DNA of 64,000 nucleotides from Leucaena leucocephala (lineage: Eukaryota; Streptophyta; Magnoliopsida; Fabales; Fabaceae): the NCBI GenBank assembly GCA_037074615.1, contig CM073532.1, forward strand, positions 17,128,001 to 17,192,000. Direction: 5' to 3'. Under the pieces are notes generated by a model, which saw nothing but the letters and a program-made list of their open reading frames with translations, did no database searches and was not told the DNA's origin. Shown in pieces: positions 24,391 through 34,599 of the stretch (positions are counted from its first letter, which is position 1; every line of letters starts with the position of its first letter). The position numbers and the translations under genes are program-made.

Positions 24391-24723
24391 GTTGTACTTT
24401 TTTTGTTTTCAAAAAATAAAAGGACACCATGTCATTAGAACAAGAAACTTCATTCATTCAAGTTTACTAATAACTTTACATCAAAAGTTTGAAATATCCA
24501 AAAAAAATATCTATCAGAATATATAATATATTCTCTCTTTTTTTCATTACATAATAAAAAATAAAATAGGAGGGCAGATAAAGGTTGCCTGCTTTCACTC
24601 CTCATCAGACTAAGAGTTTTGGAATTCATTAGAGTAGATGGGATCAACAGGATTATAGAAGCTATCATTTGTTGATGGCGGTGAACTTCTAAGCAGAAAG
24701 CTCTAAAACTATCTTTCAGTCTA

Positions 24724-24921
24724 TTAACTTTCTAAGTCAATTCTTTCAGAGTCTTCCAGGCCATTGAAGCGCATGACGAGTTCCTTAAGGCGCTTCATGA
24801 GAGTGACAACTAGGGGAGGAGGAGAAGGAACTACAGGGTGAAGGTCAAGATGTTTGTCTTCAAATTCATCTCTATTTCTTTTGTGCGGCGAAAAAGGAGG
24901 TGTGCACGAGGAAGAAGCCAT
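24724..24921 (-). CDS. Small unassigned ORF at the CACTA right end (65 residues)
   Basis: Starting at the ATG at 24921 (MASSSCTPPFSPHKRNRDEF...) the ORF is intact to the stop at 24724. An upstream in-frame ATG at 25053 would add a hydrophobic leader. The shorter start is preferred because it is followed by a polar Ser/Pro-rich stretch with a basic HKRNR patch, then an acidic patch, a Pro-rich linker and a C-terminal amphipathic segment (LMKRLKELVMRFNGLEDSER) that could form a helix. It is the first unit downstream of the right subterminal array, ahead of tnp2. I do not recognise it. It may be a small regulatory protein, a first exon of a spliced transcript, or chance. Confidence 0.4.
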   Translation of the reverse strand: MASSSCTPPFSPHKRNRDEFEDKHLDLHPVVPSPPPLVVTLMKRLKELVMRFNGLEDSERIDLES

Positions 24922-25189
24922 TGAAGGGTTCAAATAGAAAAAAAGAAAAGAAAATAGAGATAAAGTGATGAGACGAAAAGTACTGATCATAGGAATGGTA
25001 TACATATGGTTGAGGAATAAGAAGGTTTCAGAAAAGAATGTCGAAGAATGCAATTGGGCTTATATCATAATGACTACAAACATTGGGAACCGAAAAAGTG
25101 AAATAAACGGTCTAAAGAAGGTACAGAAAAGAAGCGGGAAAGCATAGACAAGAAACTGAAGAGTCAGAATAGAAAGTATATTTAACACC

Positions 25190-25504
25190 TGTTATTGATA
25201 TTTTACACCGGTTAAGTGTAACTCCAGTGTAAATATTTCATCTTATTTATAAAAATACCACCGATCCTTTTTTTTTAAATCGTCTCCACAAGGACCAGTT
25301 TAGAAATGGGACTTTAGAAAGCATATTTTGCAGTTTTATTTACACCGGTCATATACACGTGAGGTATAAATATTTTACCCTTATTTACAAAAATGCCACC
25401 GCTCATTTCTTTTACACTGGTTATGTAACTCCGGTATAAATATTTCATCTTATTTATGATCATTTTTTTAAATCATTTTTCATAAGAACCGGTTTAAAAA
25501 TGGG
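25190..25504. repeat. CACTA right subterminal repeats
   Basis: Three related units (TTTACACCGGTTAAGTGTAACTCC..., TTTACACCGGTCATATACACG..., TTTACACTGGTTATGTAACTCC...) start near 25200, 25336 and 25410, separated by A/T-rich sequence with TTCATCTTATTTAT words. They mirror the left subterminal region and complete the terminal recognition array. Confidence 0.75.
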
Positions 25505-25532
25505 GCTTTAAAAAGTCTATTTTGTAGTAGTG
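25505..25532 (-). repeat. CACTA right terminal inverted repeat
   Basis: On the minus strand it reads CACTACTACAAAATAGAC then TTTTTAAAGC, matching the left end imperfectly. TSD TTC at 25533-25535. Confidence 0.9.
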
Positions 25533-25535
25533 TTC

Positions 25536-26385
25536 TCTTGCTAAAATGCCTTCCAGGTTGCAAGAAATTACAAGATTAAATGGATGGCTAAGATTGCATC
25601 CAAATGCCCATTTTACATTATCTCCTCCTCCTCTTACATCACCTTCATGACATCAACAAGGCTATGTGGCAAAAATCTAAAGGAAAGAAGGAAGATGAGA
25701 TTAAATCATGGCCTTTGATTTCTCTTGACAAATTAGATTTTGTCACTATTTTCTACTTTATTAGGCTCACATTTGTTTGAATTTCTTAAGGGTCTTTTGG
25801 AGCTCAGAAGATTCTTCTATCTTCCCCATAATCTTCCTTTAATTATAAGAAAATTCCATAAATTTTCTTGGGCCATAAATCTTCCTTTAACTATTTCTTT
25901 TTGAATTTCCCATAAAATGTCACTTACTGACATCCTGAGCTTTCAGTATTTTTGTAGCTCACATTGTTAATTTTTAGGAATGAGACTAATTTAAACAGTC
26001 TCTTAACTATTTATTCCCTAATTTTATATACATTTCTTAGGCCTCCTCATGGCTCAAATAATTATATCTAGATAAATACCTCAAACTGAGCTATTATACT
26101 TAAAATTCTATTAAAGTTACTTTAGGGGTATTTTGGTAATTTATACTCATAAATAGGCTTCTATGCTTCATTCCCCATTTTTTAGGATTTTCTAAAATTT
26201 TTGTTCTTTTTATATACATTGTTACCCTGTTTGGCCTGAAATTTCCTGAAATTACTATTTTACCTTGCTCGGGTTCAACCTTATAAATATCACTGAGGTC
26301 TCTACCTCAACCTTAGGCCTATAACTATCCTCTTTCCTCTTTTTGAGCCATTGAAACTTTTCTGGATCCTCTAAATTTATTTACA
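25536..26385 (-). mobile_element. LTR C, right part (minus orientation)
   Basis: Continuation of the LTR split by the CACTA element. It is A/T-rich and non-coding, with LTR-type words such as GGGGTATTTTGGTAATTTAT (about 26124-26143). On the minus strand it would begin TGTAAATAAATTT at 26385, directly abutting the E5 integrase fragment. That suggests LTR C inserted into E5, but the matching left end and TSD are outside the window. The boundary is tentative. Confidence 0.4.
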
Positions 26386-26652
26386 TATTTGAATACTAGT
26401 CTGATAGCTGTTGTTATAAGAAAACTCTATCAGTGGTAGATGGACAAATGAATTTCCTTTAAAATCCAAGACACAAGCTCTAAGCATATCTTCTAGTGTT
26501 TGGATTGTTCTTTTTGACTATTTGTCAGTCTACAGATGATAGGCTATACTGAACCTGAGAGTACTATCTATTTCTTTATACGGAACCCTCCATAAATTAG
26601 ATGTAAACCTAGGGTCTCTATCAGAAACAATACTGCTTGGGACACCATATAG
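26386..26652 (-). pseudogene. pol: E5 integrase core fragment
   Basis: The minus-strand reading gives the central integrase region: VSDRDPRFTSNLW, then a diverged FSIAYHL..TD segment, then RTIQTLEDMLRACVLDFKG and LPLIEFSYNNSYQTSIQ. It is colinear with the E3 integrase (about 50690-50960) but has internal stops. It is cut on the left by LTR C and on the right by LTR A. The adjoining upstream integrase sequence resumes at 43878, about 17 kb to the right, showing that everything between is later insertion. Confidence 0.82.
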
Positions 26653-27183
26653 TGTAATATCCCAATTTTCAGGCCTAGAGACTCAAAAAGTAGCCTAAAA
26701 TAGATAGGCTACGAGATCCCTTTGAGCAGAAGTCCCAAAAATATACAGAGGGTTTTTAGGGACTAAACTGTAAATAAGTGAAAGTATAAGGACTTGTATG
26801 TAAATAGTAAAAGTCCCTAGGGGCATAATGGTCATTTTAGAAAGGAAAGGGACTAAAGTGAAAGTCTAAAAGTTTTATGGTGCAAAAGTGAAAGTAGACA
26901 CAAGTTGTGGGCCATTAAGTGTAATTACAAAAAGTTAAGGGACTTAATTGAAAAGAGGAAAAGTTTCTAGGGGCAAAACGGTAGTTATAGAAAGTTGAGC
27001 CGGAAGTGGTTTAGAACTGCCCGGAAGTATTTCAGTCCCAAATTTTATCAGTAGATAGAGAAAATAATGCTGGTTAATCTAGCTTATTACATAAATTTTA
27101 TTAGAGTTTCAGATAGCTAAAATTTATCTGATAGTTTGAAAGTTATCTAAATTTTTTATCAGATCTCCTGGACCTCAGATATA

Positions 27184-27755
27184 GGGCCTGTTTGGATAGG
27201 ATTTTAAAAAAGTACTTATGAAAAAAAAGGGCTTATGAACCACTTATAGAAAAGGGCTTTTAGAGAAGGGTTTATGGAAAAAAAGTGGTTTTGAATAAAT
27301 AGGTGTTTGGATAGTTATTTTTAGAATGACTTTTTATGGTAGTAAATTACTAAAAAGGGTATGATTTGATTTAAAGTAAGAGAGAGGAGAGAGGTAGAGA
27401 GAAGATAAGAGAGAGGAGAAAGGGTAGAGGAGAGAGGAGAGAGGGTGTAAGAAAAAGTAGAGATAAAAGAAAAGAGAGGAGAGAGGAGAGAGGAGAGGGG
27501 TAGGGATGAGAGAGGAGAGAGGAGAGAGGGTATAAGAAAAAGTAGGGGTAATATAGTAATTGGATAGTCCATAAGCTCTTTTACTGTTGAAAAAGCTATT
27601 TTAAATAGCTTATTCAAAACCATGGTTTTAAACCATGGTTTTGCCCAAAAGCACTTATGGATAAATAAGCCTGTTTGTTTTGAAATTTCCCCAAACCAAG
27701 GTTTTGCCCAAAAGGGCTTCTAAAACCTTGGTTTGGAACCTTTCCAAACACACCC
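27184..27755. mobile_element. MITE, PIF/Harbinger (Tourist)-like, 572 bp
   Basis: The ends GGGCCTGTTTGGATAGG and CCTTTCCAAACACACCC form an imperfect terminal inverted repeat. The flanking 3-bp duplication ATA (27181-27183, 27756-27758) is confirmed by comparison with the uninterrupted LTR sequence in E4 (about 31980). The arms contain further facing AAAGGGCTT(A/T)-type words. GGGCCTGTTTGG starts and 3-bp TSDs are typical of Tourist-like MITEs, though those usually duplicate TTA/TAA. There is no coding sequence; the apparent Leu/Ser-rich minus ORF at 27321-27623 is read from a GA-rich array. Confidence 0.75.
27380..27530. repeat. GA-rich low-complexity array inside the MITE
   Basis: Imperfect repetition of GAGAGAGGA units over about 150 bp, in the middle of the MITE. 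Confidence 0.85.
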
Positions 27756-28793
27756 ATAAATGAAAAATTACAGGAATGTGCATCTTGTGAAGCCAGAGGT
27801 CAGGGAAGTGACGGAATCCCGAAAGGAGTTCTGTAGAAAAAGTTATTCACATATTAGTGAATTTTGACGGGAGTTCGTGAACGCTCGATATCCGATTGGG
27901 AAATTAATCGGTAAGCAAACTAGGACTGAATGAGTCAAGATGACATCACATAGAGGTCCATGATGATGCCAAGGGAGGCCCAGGCCCATGATATCAGTTC
28001 AGCGGTAAAAGGGGCCAGTGTCCAGAAAATATACGAAATGACGAAATACCCTTATGATATAAAATACTTAAAGAATGAGTGAAGGGTATTTTGCTCATTT
28101 GACTAAGGTTAGACAGTCAAGAAAGGTTATCTGGATAGTTGACCAGGGTCAGGGAATACTCTGGTAAGGTGTGAAAAGACAATAATACCCCTATACTCAT
28201 TAAAGTAAAAAAGAGTAACCGAGGGCATTTTGGTAATATGCCAAGGGATATTTCTTGGGAATTGAGCCATCAGAGCACTTGAGCTTGATCAGAGATCCAA
28301 GATAGCATTCCAATAAGTAAAAAAACGTAGCCCAATAATTATGTGGGTTAAAGTGGCATTAAAGTAATATTTTATTGAGTTTTCAATAAAGTAAAGTTAC
28401 CAGGTTGAAGTGATAACCGGGGAATTGATCAGATAAAGTTTTGGACTTATCTAGAAGCCAAGAGGTGGCACGAAAGGTACCCATAAGGCGCCATATGGCA
28501 TGAGCATAGAGGAAGAAGAAAAAGCTAAGAACATGTGGCACGATCTCAACTATATATTCTAGGACAAGACTGGAATTCTCTGGAAACGCTGAGTCAGCTA
28601 GTAAGGTGTCCCAAGGGCCCCACCATTACTCCACCTAAGCATGTGAGGTGTCCATGGATGATGTCATGATTGATGAGTCATTGAGGATGATGATGTCATC
28701 ATGATGATGCAGGCGAAGCTTCTTAAGGAAGCTGAAAGATATGAGCCGTTCATCGTGATTCGATCTGGATCATTCAAGCCAACTCCCTCCACC

Positions 28794-28801
28794 TATAAAT
28801 A
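28794..28801 (+). promoter_or_regulatory. TATA box of LTR A
   Basis: TATAAATA followed by CCCCTC and a strongly purine-rich leader up to about 28911, as in the related LTRs. Confidence 0.65.
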
Positions 28802-29468
28802 CCCCTCACCCCCTCCCATACCAAGGAACCCATGGAAAGAAGAAGAGAAAGGAAGAGAGAGAGAGAAAGAGAGAGAGAGAAAGAAAGAAAGGAAGAGAAA
28901 GAAGGAGTTCTGGCTGAGCTAGGAGCTTAAGGACTCGGCAGGCTTAGGAATAAGGTAAATAATTGATTCTAGTCCCTGCTCTAATAAATTAGAGGATTGT
29001 TATTATGAATTTAGTAGCTAGAATAGAGAAATATCTCTCTCTATAAGGTTAGCTGTGGATAGAAAGAAAGTTAGGGGATTGTCAAAATAGGGGTACTACC
29101 TCAAGATAAGCTTGAGTTAAATGGAGTTATGCTGGATATAATAATAATGGAAATATTATTATGCTATGTATAGGCTCTGACCTATCAAAAGAGGAATCTC
29201 AGAGTAAAGGTTAAGGCTAAAGGAAGGGCTGCATGCCAGGTAGTAAACTTACCTAAACTTGTATGTGTTGAATGTATGGTTGATTGTGTTATGGCTTGAT
29301 TGATTAATGTTAATATGTAATTGTTAAAGCTCTGTGCTATGATTACCTTAGCCAATTATATTTTATATGTTATATGGAAGCATGCACATTACATTATGTT
29401 GACACAATCACAAGCAACCATTAATACCAATCATTGATGTATACATTGTTTAGTACCGTTTGCTACTA

Positions 29469-29486
29469 AGATTTCCCCTGAAATCT
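29469..29486 (+). other. Conserved LTR hairpin, variant stem (LTR A)
   Basis: AGATTTC-CCCT-GAAATCT. Relative to the other LTRs one T is added on the left arm and one A on the right arm, so pairing is kept. Confidence 0.7.
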
Positions 29487-30007
29487 CACCCCTTCCATAT
29501 CAATCCAATTACAACAGGTCTTCTCAAGATGGAGGGAATGAGGATTCATGAAGAGAAGTTAAGAATTATTTAGCATGATTGATATGTGATTGATGTATGT
29601 TATGCATATGTATGTAAAGTTAGTTGCTAGAATTTACCACCATAAACAGTAACTTATGGTGTAGTCACCTTTGATCTGTAATTAAAAATAGTAAATGGTT
29701 GAATAAATATATTATATTTTTACAGTAAATAGTAGACATACAAAGCTTCGATTTGATATATAGAACGTCTTATTTTAATGTCTACACATGGAGATATAAT
29801 TTTTCAACATTGGGACCAAAATGCTGGATTCAGGGGAAAACGTTGGATGAACAGTAAAATTGTAGTGTTGACTGACGTTAACTTGGTCAATGCGTGGTCA
29901 ACGAGTTATTTTTTCCTGAAAAAGGATTAAGTTAGATTCATTTATCAATTTGAACCACTTTGTTTCTATTTTTCTACAATTAGTTATGATTTTTCGAAGT
30001 CAGGTTA

Positions 30008-30918
30008 TGAAACATCCTCCCTTAGACCCCTCGGAGTACACGTGCAGAAGCTAGATAGTTCGATTATACCTTAACTCAAGCCCAAAAATTTAAAATTTTA
30101 CTCTTAAGTTCCTTATTCTGAACCCTTAATGTGAAAACTAATTTATCTCATTTTACACATCCAAATGAGGCTTATTACCTATCCACGTAATGCCCTAGAT
30201 GTGTGCTACTGGCTCACCAAATTTCGTGGCCAAACTCCTTCATTTACTAGGTCAAACTGAGATCAAAACACTGCTACCTCAGGACCTGCGAATTTCTTTC
30301 TCATAATATCTCATACACAAATTTAATATGCCCAACAATATTTATTATTAAATAATAAATTGTCATACAACAGGGCATACACAAAATTCTCATATTTCTA
30401 TTACATCTTTCATGCCTGAAATCCGGCAGTATAACGGCTAGGCTTCATCTTTAAAAGTAACTGATTTTGTAGTAATTCGGTAATTCGCGTGAGAATACCA
30501 TTCTACGTAAGTACCCAGGAAAGACTGGATGAACCTGCTAGGTCCACTCACTTCCAGCCTCCTTAGACAGTACCTACGTACACAGTACGTATCAGCTCCT
30601 TTCTTCACTACTGCTATCTTGTCATAATTTCGGCAGCATAACGGCGTCTCTTAAAATTCTCAAAATTCATTTCAACATAACCTCCCTATAATGGGTTAGA
30701 CATGGGGAATGAGATTCGGGGGAATCTCAGTAGTTAATAATCATAACAATATATGTAATGCAGTGTGACAGTGCTTGCTTGTGATTGTGTACAGATAAGT
30801 ATGCCGCATCCTTCCATACTCAATAACATATGAGCATAGTATTGCAGTAGAGCTTCAGACTTAACATATAAGACAACAATCCAACCAAACAATAGCATAT
30901 CCAATCACAAAGTCATTA
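30008..30918 (-). mobile_element. LTR B, left part (minus orientation)
   Basis: Starts TGAAACATCCTCCC like solo LTR 1. It carries the U5 block (30474-30570) and leader hairpin (30710-30729). It is interrupted at 30919 by E4, whose TSD CATTA (30914-30918) is part of the LTR B word AATCACAAAGTCATTACATAA, seen uninterrupted in solo LTR 1 at about 6988-7010. LTR B resumes at 42551. Confidence 0.85.
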
Positions 30919-33063
30919 TGTAACACCCCAATTTTTAGGCCTAGAGATGCCAGAAAGAGAATTCAAGGGCATAATCGTAATTATGGGAAAGATCGAGCTG
31001 GTAGCCGATGAGTACCATGTTTTGCCAGAAAATAGAGAAAATTATGCTGATCATTTCACTGGACTGTGAAATGTGCATATGAGGTCTCTATGTGTATGAA
31101 AGAATTAGAAATGTGACCAAGGGTAGAATGGTCATTTTTTAAAAGTGTGCGCGGGAGCGTACTTTCAGGCAAAAATAGCCCGGTCCGGATAAAATATCTG
31201 AAAATACCGAGAGATAGAGAATAGGATTCCGGAATGAATGACGCAACACAGAATTTTGATTTGAGGTCCCGATTTTTCTGTAAAAAATCTCGAAGATGGG
31301 AATTTACAGTTATAATCGGTAAAGTAAGAGCAGTCCGAATAGAGATGATCGGACTATGGCTAGAGGCCATATAGTGCTTTCTAAGGCCCGCAGTGACACC
31401 AGGGAAGGCCCAGTCCCATAATATCAGCTCAGTGGTAAGAGGGGCCGGTGTCCGGAAAAAATGTGCAAAATGACGAAAATGCCCTTATGCTATAGAATGA
31501 CTGAAGAATGAGTAAAGGGTATTTTGGTCATTTGGCTAAGGTTAGACAGTCAAGAAAGGGTATCTGGATAGTTGACCAGGGTCAGAGAATACTCTGGTAA
31601 GATATGAAAAGACAATAATGCCCCTAGACCTAGTAAAGTAAAGAAAGGAAATGGAAGGACTTAAGTGCAATTATGGAAAGTTTAAAGCCAAAAAGGAAAA
31701 GTAGACAAAAATGTGGGGTCTTAAAGTGTGATTTTAGCCAAATTTAAGGGACTTAATTGCAAAGAAGAAAAGTTCCCTAGGGCTAAATTGTAATTAAAGA
31801 AAGTCAGGCCGGAAATAGTTTGGACTGCCCGAAAGCATTTCAGTCCCAGATTTCACTGGTAGAGAGAGCAAGTGACGCTGGGTAATCTGGCTTACTACAG
31901 GAATTTTTGAAGACTAGAGATAGCCAGAAATGGACTGATCGTCCAAAAGTTATAAAAATTCATACAGGATATCCTAGATTTCAGATCTAAGTGAGAAAAT
32001 ACAGGATGATACATCCTTATGGGACGGATGTCAGGAAACTGACAGAATACCGATAGGAGGCCTGTAGAAAAAGTTATTCAAAAATCAGAAAATCCAGACT
32101 GGAGTGTGAGGCCTCTGGGTATCCGATAGGGAGATTTATCGGTATTTGAAAAGGGACTGAATGAGTTCGGATGATCTCAGTCAGATGACTGATATGACTC
32201 ACAGGGATGCCTGAACACCGCAGGCTAGTGTATCGGACAGAAGGAGCCGGTGTCCGAATATGTGTATAAATGGTGAATAATAGATAAAATATTCAATAAT
32301 CATTGAAAGGGAGGATTCCTCGTAATGCGTGCCATGAAGGTATTGGACCCAGAAAGGCCCAATAATGGAGCCAAGGCACATACAGATAAAGTTACTTAGA
32401 GTCAGTATATACCCTGACAGGGTACAGAAAGGTGTAAAATGATGATTTTACCTTTAGGGCTAAGATAGCGCAAGAAAGGGCACTCAGGGGTATTTTGGTA
32501 ATTTGCTAAGGGCTGTTTCTTGGGAATCGAGTAATCAGAGTACTTGAGCTTGATCAGAGAGACAAGATAATATTCCAAGGCCCAAAAAACGTAGCCCAAC
32601 ATATATGTGGGAAAAAGTGGCATTAAAATACTATTTTAATGCTGTTTCAATAAAGTAAAGTTACTCGGTCAGCACGATATCCGAGGAGGTGATCAGATAA
32701 AGTCCTGGACTTATCTGGATAGCATTGGAAGGCGTGAAAGGTCCCTTCCAGATGCCACATGGTGTCATCTTGGAGGGAGAAGAAAGGTTAAGGACATGTG
32801 ACACAATCTTAGCCGGCGAGTCCAGTTTGTAGGAAATCGGACCGGACCGGTACTGGATTGGACTGGAGATGCTGAGTCAGCTGATGAGGTGTCCAGGAAT
32901 TGTGACATGTGAAGAATGTGGCGATGAGGTGTCCCATGAGGTGGCATGGAGATGATGTCATGCATGATGCAGCAAAAGGAATAAAAGAAAATAGGAAATT
33001 CTGGAAAAACCAGGACCACAGGATCATATGGCTTCAAAATTACAAGAATGTCATTGACCAAAA

Positions 33064-33071
33064 CTATAAAT
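33064..33071 (+). promoter_or_regulatory. TATA box of the E4 5' LTR
   Basis: TATAAATA followed by CCCCCC and a GA-rich leader. This would drive the genomic RNA of E4. The 3' LTR copy is at 41256-41263. Confidence 0.7.
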
Positions 33072-33205
33072 ACCCCCCCTTGATTCATATGCAGCACGGC
33101 CAAGAGGCTTTTAGAGAGAGAAAGTGAGAGGAAGAAAGAAAGAAAGGAAGTTCTGGCGGAGCTAGAAGCAAAATAGAGATAGTAGAGTTCTGTTGAGCTC
33201 TTGAG

Positions 33206-33461
33206 GTAGTAACTAATCCTAGCTTTTATGTAATGGCTTTGTGATTTGTTGTGCTATTGTTTGGTTGGATTGTTGTCTTATATGTTATGTCTAAAGCTCT
33301 GCTATAATGCTATGACTATATGTTATTAAGCATGGAAGCACGCAGCATACTTATCTGTACACTATCACAAGCATGCACTGTCACTCTGCATTACATATAT
33401 TGTTATGATTGTTGCTACTGAGATTCCCCCGAATCTCATCCCAATAAATAACCCATTACAG
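33206..33461 (+). other. Candidate intron in the LTR leader of E4
   Basis: A possible donor GAG|GTAGTAAC and acceptor CCATTACAG|GGG enclose 256 bp of T-rich sequence ending just after the conserved hairpin. The same donor-like and acceptor-like words recur at matching places in the other LTRs, including LTR A and E1, where surrounding sequence has diverged. This is inference from sequence only, and the donor is not the plant consensus GTAAGT. Confidence 0.35.
33419..33438 (+). other. Conserved LTR hairpin (E4 5' LTR)
   Basis: Perfect 8-bp stem, CCCC loop, 355 bp downstream of the TATA box. The 3' LTR copy is at 41581-41600. Confidence 0.75.
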
Positions 33462-34381
33462 GGGAGGTTATGTCAAAGTGAATTTTAGGAATTTTAAGAG
33501 ACGTCGTTATGCTGCCGAAATTATGACGAGATAAAGAGAGCAGCTGATACGTACTATGTACGTACGTACTGTCTAAGGAGGCTGGAAGTGAGTGGACCTA
33601 GCCGGTTCATCCAGTCTTTCCTGGGTACTTACGTAGAATGGTAGTTCTCATGGGAATTACCAAATCGGTACAAGATCAGTTACTTTCTGAAGATAAAGTG
33701 TAGCGATTATGCTGCCGGATTTTAGGCAGGAAAAGATATAATAGAGATATGGGAAATTTTGTACATACCCAGATGTAAAACAACTTATTAATTAATAATA
33801 AGTGTTGTTTGGCATGATTGACTGATATATGATGGATGTATGCATATGTTTGCAAAGTAGAAATGTTGAAATTTATCACTATGAACAGTAATACGTGGTG
33901 ATCTAGTCATGTTAGATAAATGATTAAAAATAGTAAATGGATGAATAAATGTACAAAATTTTTAAGTTAAATAGTATACATACCAAGCTTCGATTTGATA
34001 TATAGTATGACTCATTTGGATGTCTACACAAGGAGATATAAATTATCAAAGTTGGGACCAGAATGCTGGATTCAGGGAGAAAAACGTGGGACGAACAGTA
34101 AAGTTGTGACGTTGACTCGGTCAATGAATGGTCAACGAGTTATTTTTCCCTAAAAGATAATTGAGTTATATTTAAGTATCAATTTTAACCACTTCATTTA
34201 GATTTTTCTAGAATTAGTTATGATTTTTCAAAGTCAGGTCACTCATCTGGAATTTTCAAGTGAATAGTACTCGATAAGAGTAAAACTCCAGATTGAGAAA
34301 TTGGACTTCAATGACCTCGAAAGTGGTTCTAAATGCTACCAAATGGTCCCTAAGACACATGAAAGTAAGAATGTTTCATTT

Positions 34382-34393
34382 TGGTATCAGAGC
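34382..34393 (+). other. Primer-binding site of E4 (initiator-tRNA-Met type)
   Basis: TGGTATCAGAGC three bases after the 5' LTR. This is the standard plant PBS complementary to the 3' end of initiator tRNA-Met. Confidence 0.93.
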
Positions 34394-34599
34394 AGAAGGT
34401 TCTGGCATAGAACAGAAAGGGCTCTGGTGCAGAGCATAAGATTCTGGCACAGAACAAAAGGTTCTGGCTCATTGCTGCTCTGAAATAGTTAAGATGTGTG
34501 GTATGTGGTATAGGTTATCCTAAATGTTTTATATATGTACGTAGATTATTGTGCATATATATGACTGGATTTCCCAATTCTAGAAAAAAAGTAGAAGTT

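Larger units (their letters stand above)
14068..25532 (-). mobile_element. CACTA (En/Spm-type) transposon, nearly complete, genes broken
   Basis: Starts CACTACTGCAAAAAAGGC, ends in the reverse complement CACTACTACAAAATAGAC, and is flanked by the 3-bp duplication TTC (14065-14067 and 25533-25535), as expected for this superfamily. It carries three minus-strand transcription units: a small ORF (24724-24921), a tnp2-like transposase (20800-23778) and a TNPA/ULP1-type gene (14695-20230). A solo LTR (16347-19197) was inserted later, so the original element was about 8.6 kb. Clusters of inverted TACACCGG repeats occupy both ends and the spacers before the two large genes. Many stops and frameshifts make it non-autonomous now, although the ends look intact enough to be mobilised in trans. 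Confidence 0.92.
26653..30007 (+). mobile_element. LTR A (plus orientation, incomplete at its 3' end)
   Basis: Begins TGTAATATCCCAATTTTCAGGCCTAGAG, aligned with the E4 LTR start. It has the iterated AGGGACTAAAGTG- and GGGTATTTTG-type words, a TATA box (28794-28801) with a long GA-rich leader (28841-28911), and a variant leader hairpin at 29469-29486. The expected final ~350 bp are missing: at 30008 LTR B interrupts it within the GAAGTCAGGTTA word, and no continuation is found after LTR B. A MITE (27184-27755) lies in its U3. Flanking bases TATAG (26648-26652) and TATAT (43878-43882) might be a decayed TSD. Confidence 0.65.
30919..34378 (+). repeat. E4 5' LTR (3460 bp)
   Basis: TGTAACACCCC...AGAATGTTTCA. 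TATA box 33064-33071, leader hairpin 33419-33438, U5 block 33569-33666. Relative to the 3' LTR it lost 154 bp between two GGAGCCA words (scar at 32367-32373; intact pair at 40438 and 40592). Confidence 0.92.

Noticed and set aside
27321..27623. Leu/Ser/Pro-rich minus-strand ORF
   Set aside because: Read through a GA-rich simple array inside a MITE.
33569..33666. GGTTCATCC in the U5 block as a Pol III B box (tRNA or SINE)
   Set aside because: It lacks two bases of the B-box consensus, no matching A box is found at the proper distance, and there is no poly-T terminator. It is part of an LTR with clear boundaries.
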